A DNA stretch of 55,525 nucleotides from Dehalococcoidia bacterium (lineage in GTDB: Bacteria; Chloroflexota; Dehalococcoidia; Lucifugimonadales; Lucifugimonadaceae). Location of the stretch: assembly GCA_028285005.1 (NCBI GenBank), contig JANQQP010000008.1:1-55525 (forward strand), in the 5' to 3' direction. Of this stretch, positions 49,479 through 55,525 are shown piece after piece. The number at the start of each line of letters is the position of its first letter. Positions within the stretch are counted from its first letter, which is position 1. A program made the translations under genes and the position numbers. The notes below the pieces were generated by a model, which did not search any database, was not told where the DNA came from, and saw only the letters and a list, made by a program, of their open reading frames with translations.

Positions 49479-50765
49479 TTGCGCGTGAGAATCCTGCCCG
49501 CTGTCCCTGCCCAACTCGTCGTCGTCGTCCTGCCACTGACACTCGTCATCATGGGCGACTCACTCATGTACGTCGTGCTCCCAACCGCCGCCGCAGACTT
49601 CGGTGTCGGACGCACACTCGGCCTTAGCGCCAGCTTCTGGGTCGGCGTCGCGCTCAGCATTAACCGTTACATCAGGCTCGTTTCTAACTCAGTCGCAGCC
49701 CGCGTCTACGAACGCAGAGGCCTCAAGTGGCCGTTCGTGCTGGCAGTCACGCTCGGCGCGCTCACCACGCTCGCCTATTCGCTTTCGACCGGCATCCTGA
49801 TGCTGCTGGTCGCGAGAGTCCTCTGGGGAATCTCCTACTCATTCACAAGACTGGCGTCGCAGATCGTCGCATTCCGGTTCGGGTCGCCGCTGGCGCGCGG
49901 CCGATACCTTGGATTCTTCAATGCAGGCCAGCGACTCGGCAGCCTCTTCGCAGTTACGGTTGGAGCAGCACTGGTCGCTGTCCTCTCGCCACAGTCGACA
50001 TTCGCGATCCTTGCTGGGATTGGCGCACTTGGTGTGTTGATCGCCCTGCGTGCGCCATCCATCAAGGTCCCTGCGTTGCGCCCGCCAGGATCGGATAGCC
50101 AGCCACGCTCACCTATCTCCGCAATCGGATCAGCCCTCGCACCGGCACCGGGAGCGCTGCCGACCGGCCTGCGCAACGCAATCGCCTCGCTCAGTCTGAT
50201 GCGCTTCGCAGTCGCCTTCGCCGCCAACGGCCTCGCCATCGCCACCGTCTCGCCGTACCTGGTCGAACTGCTGGCCGACGATCGCCGAGCATTCGGCCTG
50301 CCAATCGCCGCAGTCGCGCTGGGCGGTCTGCTGGTCGGCGCAAGGTGGTTCAGCGATCTCGCACTGGCGTTCCCGCTCGGTCACCTGTCGGACCGTATCG
50401 GTCGGACGCGGTCGATCACTGGTGGCGTCGTGGTCATGATCGGCGTGCTTGTTCTCGTGGGCTTTCTCGACAGCCCTGAGCTGTTCATCCTGCTGATTCC
50501 GTGGATGTTCGTGACGGCCGTGCTGGCGAACACTGCCATGGACGCCGCAACGGGCGAGATCGTTTCCGATGAGGCGAGGTCTTCTGTGATGGCGAAGTAC
50601 GCAAACTGGAACGACCTGGGCAGCGCGACGGGGCCGCTGATCGGCCTGATCATCGCCGAGGCGCTCGGCTTCCAGGCCGGTTACCTGATCGCCGCTGCAC
50701 TGCTGCTCGCTACACTGATTCCACTGAGATTGACATCACGCCGGGTTGCGCATGCTGTGGCTTGA
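49479..50765 (+). CDS. Major facilitator superfamily transporter
   Basis: A 428-aa 12-helix MFS protein. It has a motif-A-like loop (GHLSDRIGRTRSITGG) in the second half and FYNAGQR-like FFNAGQRLGSLFAVTVG in the first. The start is a TTG at 49479, or a GTG at 49485, neither with a good ribosome site. Unlike the family member at 3785-5110, it is of the general multidrug/sugar-efflux shape. Substrate unknown. Confidence 0.85.
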   Translation: MRVRILPAVPAQLVVVVLPLTLVIMGDSLMYVVLPTAAADFGVGRTLGLSASFWVGVALSINRYIRLVSNSVAARVYERRGLKWPFVLAVTLGALTTLAYSLSTGILMLLVARVLWGISYSFTRLASQIVAFRFGSPLARGRYLGFFNAGQRLGSLFAVTVGAALVAVLSPQSTFAILAGIGALGVLIALRAPSIKVPALRPPGSDSQPRSPISAIGSALAPAPGALPTGLRNAIASLSLMRFAVAFAANGLAIATVSPYLVELLADDRRAFGLPIAAVALGGLLVGARWFSDLALAFPLGHLSDRIGRTRSITGGVVVMIGVLVLVGFLDSPELFILLIPWMFVTAVLANTAMDAATGEIVSDEARSSVMAKYANWNDLGSATGPLIGLIIAEALGFQAGYLIAAALLLATLIPLRLTSRRVAHAVA

Positions 50766-50847
50766 TCCACTTCGTACCCGAGTTGCCGTACGGTCGTTGG
50801 TGCTACTGTTTGAAGTCTGAAAGAGGGACGTGACCAGCGAGGGTTGA

Positions 50848-51591
50848 ATGGTGCGTGCGAGATTCCTGCTTGTCATGATCGCGGCCGCAGCCAGCTGCCT
50901 GGTCGCATGCACGAGTGACGGTGATGGTTCCACACCGGCGCCGACCCAAAACCCTGCAACCATCGGAGCCGCGGACCTGTCCAGTCTGAACGCCTCAGAA
51001 ACAGAGGCAGAAATCATCCGGCTGCTCGGCGAGGGATACTGGATGTACACGAAGACCCGCGTCTTCACCGGCACCCGGTCACAGGCATCGCCGTCGGCCT
51101 TTCCTTGTCAGACCACGCCGGTGGTCTGCGACACGTATCCAGAGGTGATCGTCGACGAATCGTGGGTCTCCACCGATCCGCTGGGCCGCTCACTGTCCTC
51201 GCTAGGACGGAGGTCGGACGAGGATGGAACGGTTCTCGCGACACAGCTGCAAGGCGAGTGGACCGATCTCTCCACCGGTGAGACGTGGACTTCGGCGTTC
51301 TTCCCCCGTAGCGATACCTTCCGCTCCATCAGGCAGTCATTCACCAAGATCGAACGGGAAACCGAGCGTGGCCTTGAGGGTGTCGATGGCGAGATCCTCG
51401 GCAGGCCGTCCAAAGTCTTCCCTGCTGGAGAGTTCGAGTTCCAGGTTGCGAACCCGCTCATCCAGCGGACAACGAGGTGGCAGGACGACGGCAACGGTGA
51501 TCGTCAGAAAGTGAGCGAACTTGTAGTCCTGGACTTCGCGATGCTCCCGCCAGAGTCGCTACCAGATTTCGCGCCTGACGGACTCGAGTAG
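50848..51591 (+). CDS. Lipoprotein of unknown function
   Basis: A 247-aa lipoprotein with signal peptide MVRARFLLVMIAAAASC and lipobox LVAC. A short Thr/Pro-rich linker follows, then a beta-rich domain I cannot name. It has an internal CQTTPVVC pair that may form a disulphide. It resembles the lipoproteins at 13564-14730 and 28474-29190 only in layout. GAGGG lies about seven bases before the ATG. It precedes a Vps62-like gene. Confidence 0.78.
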   Translation: MVRARFLLVMIAAAASCLVACTSDGDGSTPAPTQNPATIGAADLSSLNASETEAEIIRLLGEGYWMYTKTRVFTGTRSQASPSAFPCQTTPVVCDTYPEVIVDESWVSTDPLGRSLSSLGRRSDEDGTVLATQLQGEWTDLSTGETWTSAFFPRSDTFRSIRQSFTKIERETERGLEGVDGEILGRPSKVFPAGEFEFQVANPLIQRTTRWQDDGNGDRQKVSELVVLDFAMLPPESLPDFAPDGLE

Positions 51592-51669
51592 CGCCGGTCG
51601 AGTCCCTCCACTCCTGGTCGTCGCTTTCAGGCTAGACTCGCCGCCAGTTACGCAGTGGAGAGGTTTTCG

Positions 51670-53175
51670 ATGTCGCCTGAAGAACGGCTGGCGCTCGCGA
51701 AGAAGTTCGCGCCGGTGCTTGTGCTCTGGCCCGAGATTCCGGCGTCGACAGACAACGCCGAGTCCAAGCGCGCGGCGCACTCACGGCGACAGGGTAAATC
51801 AGCCACGCAGAAGGTGTCGGGCGCGCACATAGCCCGCGACTACCATCCGCGTGACGTCCGGCACATCCTGATGCATGCGAGAGCCTACGAGCCCCGGCCT
51901 CCGCTGCCGTTCGTCGGGATCGGATTCGCGCAGGCGTACCGGGACATGGCGAACCTCTTCTTCTGGCCGATCCTTGTCTTTTCGCTGCTGACACTCGGCC
52001 TGGTTGCCCTCGCTACGGGGCTGGAAGATGAGATTCGTCTGACGGTCCAGATAACTGCGCTCGCCGTCTTCGCAATCATCTGGCTGGCAACCTTCCGCAC
52101 ACCGATTCTCGTCCCGACCAATAGCTGGCACCTGCTGAACCACATAGTCATCGGTGCAGCACTTGGGATCACCTGGGTTGCGATCGTCGGCATCAACAAC
52201 ATTGGGCTCGTGCCCATCGTGGTCACGCTTCCCCCACTGTCCTCAGCGGCAAGCGGACTTCTGCTAAGGGTCCGGAGGCTGGCGCTCCTGCCGATCTATG
52301 TCACACGCTTCATTGCTCGGGTGAGCCGCCAACGAAATGCAGACTCGATCAAGCCCGACGTGTGGACCTCTTTCACCGGAGGGCACAGGGCGCACGAGTA
52401 CTCGGCGCAGAGCGAGCTTTTCTTCGTCTCGCCCAGCTCGAACGCGGCGATTCATCGTTCTGACCGCGAAAAGCACTGGAGCGCATACGGCCGGATTATC
52501 GCCGAGCGAGACTTCCCGAGGACCTGTTACGCCAGAGTGCTGGACGCCGACCCAGACGGCACGACGACCATTCAGTACTGGCTCTGCTTCTACTACGACG
52601 ATTGGGCCAACGCGCATGAAGGCGACTGGGAGAGCGTCGTAATCTTTATACGCAACGGTGAGCCGGTCCGCGCTGCAGCATCGAGCCATGAGGCTGGTGA
52701 ACTAAGAGACTGGAAAGACGTCGAGACAAGAGATGGCCGACCGGTCGTCTACGTCTCAGCAGGTTCCCATGCGCTTTACCTGACAGCCGGTGCCCACGAG
52801 ACTCGGCGTGATGTCCTGGGCCTCAGCGTGTCCTCAAGGGACGCCACACTCGTCGGTCAGTCTGAACTCGACTTCATCGACTTCACGCCTGTCGAATCCG
52901 AAGAGTCAGAAGTCGTGGACGACGCCACAGTTGTACTGATCCCAGACCCGGATCGCGAGTCCGGGCTGTGGTCGCACACCGACCACGAGGTCGAGTGCGA
53001 AACACCGTGCCTCTATGACCTCGCATGGCTCAACTACCCGGGAACCTGGGGCGGAAGGGCTTTCCTCAATGGCGGCGCGTCGGCCCCGGTCGGCCCAGCC
53101 TTCGCCGGTCTCAGGTGGGATGACCCGCGCATGTGGTCTGAGGTCGTTTGCAGGCGATACGACCCGGCTGACTAG
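51670..53175 (+). CDS. Vps62-like domain membrane protein
   Basis: A 501-aa protein. The N-terminal part (about 1-95) is soluble, followed by about four helices (about residues 90-215). The C-terminal 300 residues match Vps62-related proteins: an early LFFVSPSS, QYWLCFYYDDWANAHEGDWESVVIFI, YVSAGSHALYLTAGAH and YPGTWGGR. Vps62-type domains are known mainly from fungi and plants, so a helix-bearing bacterial form is unusual. GGAGAGG six bases upstream supports the ATG at 51670 over the GTG at 51655. Function unknown. Confidence 0.78.
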   Translation: MSPEERLALAKKFAPVLVLWPEIPASTDNAESKRAAHSRRQGKSATQKVSGAHIARDYHPRDVRHILMHARAYEPRPPLPFVGIGFAQAYRDMANLFFWPILVFSLLTLGLVALATGLEDEIRLTVQITALAVFAIIWLATFRTPILVPTNSWHLLNHIVIGAALGITWVAIVGINNIGLVPIVVTLPPLSSAASGLLLRVRRLALLPIYVTRFIARVSRQRNADSIKPDVWTSFTGGHRAHEYSAQSELFFVSPSSNAAIHRSDREKHWSAYGRIIAERDFPRTCYARVLDADPDGTTTIQYWLCFYYDDWANAHEGDWESVVIFIRNGEPVRAAASSHEAGELRDWKDVETRDGRPVVYVSAGSHALYLTAGAHETRRDVLGLSVSSRDATLVGQSELDFIDFTPVESEESEVVDDATVVLIPDPDRESGLWSHTDHEVECETPCLYDLAWLNYPGTWGGRAFLNGGASAPVGPAFAGLRWDDPRMWSEVVCRRYDPAD

Positions 53176-53272
53176 ACCACCCGCGCGTCTTATCAGCAGG
53201 CAAACGAATCCAAGCTAAACTGACTTACTGCCAGTTCGTACCTTCGATTCCCAGCTTCAAACACGCACCACC

Positions 53273-55312
53273 ATGACAACCACTCCACCGCTCACCGTCG
53301 GCACAGGCACCGACATCACATGGCGCACCATAAATGCCATCCGCTTCCTCTCTGTCGATGCGGTGCAGGCCGCAAAGTCCGGCCACCCGGGAGCGCCGCT
53401 CGGAGCTGCGCCCATGGCGTGGGTGTTGTGGGACAGGTTTCTCAAGCACAACCCGTGCAACCCGGACTGGCCCGACCGCGACCGCTTCGTGCTGTCGAAC
53501 GGCCACGGATCGATGCTGCTCTACTCGCTACTGCATCTCACCGGCTACGATCTGCCGCTAGACGAGATCCGCAACTTCCGGCAGCTCGGCTCCAAAACCC
53601 CCGGCCATCCCGAACGCGGGCTTACACCGGGCGTTGAAGTAACGACAGGTCCGCTCGGGCAGGGATTCGCCAACGGTGTCGGGCTCGCTCTCGCTGAGAA
53701 GATCCTCGCGAACGAGTTCAACCGCCCCGGCTACGAGATCGTCGACCACCGCACATTCGCCATCATCTCCGACGGAGACCTCGAAGAGGGCGTCGCCTCG
53801 GAAGCTGCATCGCTCGCCGGCACGCTCGGCCTCGGCAAGATCGTCTACCTCTACGACGACAACGAGATTTCCATCGAAGGTGACACCGATATTGCGTTCC
53901 GCGAGGACGTCGCAGCACGCTTCCGTGCTTACGGCTGGCACGTCACCGAACCGGTCGACGGCAACGACCTTGCAGCCATCGCAACAGCCATCCAACAGGG
54001 CGTGGACGAAACGGCGAAGCCCTCACTGGTCGTCGTCCACACCACCATCGGCTATGGCAGCCCGAACAAGGCTGGCACGGCGTCATCGCACGGCGAAGCG
54101 CTCGGCGAGGACGAGGTCGAGCTGACCCGGCAGGCGCTGGGCTGGGAGCACGACGCCTTTGAGGTTCCCGACGACGTGCGCACCAACGCAGGTGAAGCGG
54201 TCGGGCGTGGCGCTGCAGCCGAGTCCGAGTGGGAAGCCAGGTTCAGTGCTTATGCTTCCGAGCATCCTGATCTTGCGACAAGGTTTAAGCAGGACATGGC
54301 GGGCGAGCTGCCCGACGGCTGGGACGAAAACCTGAACGCCCTGCTCGGAACGTTCGATGATCCAATCGCGACCCGCGCAGTCTCAGGGAAGGCCCTGCAC
54401 GCCATCGCTCCGAAGCTGCCAAGACTAATCGGTGGCTCGGCCGATCTCGCTGGCTCAAACAACACGATGATCTCCGGCCGCGGCAGCTTCCAGCCCGAAT
54501 CGCCAGGCGGCCGCAACCTGCACTTCGGCGTGCGGGAACACGCAATGGGCGCGGTCGCCAACGGCATCTCCGCTCACGGCGGCCTGCTCCCCTACGGCGG
54601 CACATTCCTGATCTTTTCCGACTACATGCGAGGCGCGGTGAGGGTCGGCGCTCTGTCTGAGCTTCCTGCGATCTGGGTCTGGACGCACGACTCTATCGGC
54701 CTCGGAGAGGACGGCCCGACGCACCAGCCGATCGGACAGCTGATGTCCCTGCGCATGCTGCCCAACCTGACGCTCATCAGGCCTGCCGACGCCGACGAAA
54801 CGATCGCCGCATGGAAGATTGCTATCGAGAACCGTCACGGCCCAACCGCGCTCGCCCTCACAAGACAGGGCCTGCCATCGCTGGCATCGCTTGGCGCAAC
54901 GGCCGGAGCAGTCGGAAACGTCGAGCGCGGTGCTTACATCGCCAAAGACAGCGAGGGCGAGCCTGATGTGATCCTGATCGCAACGGGCTCCGAGGTGCAG
55001 CTTGCGCTGGGAGCCGCCGCGGCGCTGGCTGACGAAGGCGTCAACGCCCGAGTTGTCTCAATGCCCTCATGGTCGCTCTACGATGCCCAACCTGCCGACT
55101 ACCGCGAATCAGTGCTCCCAAGCTCAGTCCGTGCCCGAATCGCAGTGGAAGCCGGCATCGCAACCGGCTGGGAACGCTACGTCGGCCTCGACGGCGCGGT
55201 AGTCGGCATGACCGGCTTCGGCGCATCGGCCCCCGGCGCCGCAGCAATGACCCACTTCGGCTTCACGATAGAAAACGTGACCGCCAAAGCGAGGGAAATG
55301 CTGGGTCGATAG
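53273..55312 (+). CDS. tkt: Transketolase
   Basis: A 679-aa thiamine-diphosphate enzyme of the pentose phosphate pathway. Sequence signatures are [35 protein letters not shown], the cofactor motif [22 protein letters not shown] ending in a Tyr-Asp-Asp-Asn, and the second-domain RFxxHDS-type region [18 protein letters not shown]. Length is normal. It is the last gene of the window, followed only by repeats. No other pentose-phosphate gene is adjacent. Confidence 0.96.
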   Translation: MTTTPPLTVGTGTDITWRTINAIRFLSVDAVQAAKSGHPGAPLGAAPMAWVLWDRFLKHNPCNPDWPDRDRFVLSNGHGSMLLYSLLHLTGYDLPLDEIRNFRQLGSKTPGHPERGLTPGVEVTTGPLGQGFANGVGLALAEKILANEFNRPGYEIVDHRTFAIISDGDLEEGVASEAASLAGTLGLGKIVYLYDDNEISIEGDTDIAFREDVAARFRAYGWHVTEPVDGNDLAAIATAIQQGVDETAKPSLVVVHTTIGYGSPNKAGTASSHGEALGEDEVELTRQALGWEHDAFEVPDDVRTNAGEAVGRGAAAESEWEARFSAYASEHPDLATRFKQDMAGELPDGWDENLNALLGTFDDPIATRAVSGKALHAIAPKLPRLIGGSADLAGSNNTMISGRGSFQPESPGGRNLHFGVREHAMGAVANGISAHGGLLPYGGTFLIFSDYMRGAVRVGALSELPAIWVWTHDSIGLGEDGPTHQPIGQLMSLRMLPNLTLIRPADADETIAAWKIAIENRHGPTALALTRQGLPSLASLGATAGAVGNVERGAYIAKDSEGEPDVILIATGSEVQLALGAAAALADEGVNARVVSMPSWSLYDAQPADYRESVLPSSVRARIAVEAGIATGWERYVGLDGAVVGMTGFGASAPGAAAMTHFGFTIENVTAKAREMLGR

Positions 55313-55327
55313 GCGTTGTGACACCGG

Positions 55328-55525
55328 CCAACCTTCGACAGGCTCAGGATGGCTGCAACCTGCGAGGTTGGCGCACAATCCCCTCTCCCAGCTTGGGAGA
55401 GGGCTAGGGTGAGGGTCATCCCTCTGACTGGCAGCCGAGATCCGGTAGGGGCGCTGCTTGCCGCGCCCGGTCTGGGCAAAGCCCAGACGTCAACCCACCC
55501 TCTAGCTCCCTCCCTGACAGGGAGG
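55328..55525 (-). repeat. Composite repeat, inverted, at the window end
   Basis: The same composite block as at 37850-38032 and 1-205, mostly in reverse: CTCTCCCAGCTTGGGAGAG palindrome, GCGCTGC/GCGCCC stem, the hairpin GTCTGGGC-aaa-GCCCAGAC (55470-55488) and the CTCCCTCCCTGACAGGGAG hairpin cut by the window edge. A CCTTCGACAGGCTCAGGA module (55332-55349) in the plus orientation precedes it, so modules are oriented independently. Confidence 0.85.

Noticed and set aside
1..55525. A large composite transposon bounded by the inverted terminal repeats.
   Set aside because: The ends are copies of a repeat that also occurs inside, and there is no transposase or integrase. An assembly break explains it more simply.

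Overview
The window is 55.5 kb of GC-rich, gene-dense bacterial chromosome with about 49 protein-coding genes on both strands. I see no tRNA, rRNA, CRISPR array, transposase or phage gene. The gene content suggests a free-living Chloroflexota of the Dehalococcoidia/SAR202 type. The reasons are two enolase-superfamily enzymes, two type-2 malate/lactate dehydrogenases, a luciferase-like flavin monooxygenase, an FAD monooxygenase and a phytanoyl-CoA dioxygenase-like enzyme, plus a cell-division cluster with no peptidoglycan-synthesis genes. That assignment is inference from gene content, not from a marker phylogeny. TTG and GTG starts are common, and several are supported by ribosome binding sites.

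Layout. 1-5.1 kb: an enolase-superfamily enzyme, a DrrAB-type ABC exporter and an MFS transporter. 5.3-10.8 kb: small membrane and SRPBCC proteins, formate-tetrahydrofolate ligase, then an MMPL/RND transporter with a good sigma70-type promoter and a double zinc-ribbon protein behind it. 10.9-16.1 kb: luciferase-like monooxygenase, an FAD oxidoreductase overlapping a lipoprotein gene, and a second enolase-superfamily enzyme. 16.3-21.8 kb: a 62-aa protein resembling DUF5679 but without its cysteines, a ZnuA-type zinc-binding lipoprotein with a very large His/Asp region, a CocE-type hydrolase, a dehydrogenase and a membrane protein. 21.7-28.3 kb: RibD, a MogA/MoaB-type protein, then mraZ-rsmH-ftsA-ftsZ with four TGG(C/G)A boxes in front of mraZ and two terminators behind ftsZ. 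28.4-34.6 kb: two lipoproteins (one a degenerate nuclease-like protein), two NAD-dependent epimerase-like proteins, a P-type ATPase and a histidine phosphatase. 34.7-38.7 kb: a divergent VOC/MarR pair sharing two identical 13-bp palindromes, a YyaL-type thioredoxin-domain protein and a DUF4389 protein. 38.8-41.9 kb: a probable catabolic operon (phytanoyl-CoA dioxygenase-like, NHL propeller, Ldh). 42.1-47.8 kb: PH-like protein, methyltransferase, phosphotransferase, FIST protein, GSAM-like aminotransferase and an RRM protein. 48-55.3 kb: TIM-barrel-like protein, MFS transporter, lipoprotein, Vps62-like membrane protein and transketolase.

The most unusual feature is a family of short composite palindromic repeats at nine places. 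Shared modules occur in different order and orientation between genes. One copy of about 200 bp sits in frame inside a phosphotransferase-type kinase gene and adds about 66 codons without breaking it. Both ends of the window lie in copies of the same repeat in opposite orientation, which suggests the window is an assembly contig broken at repeats.
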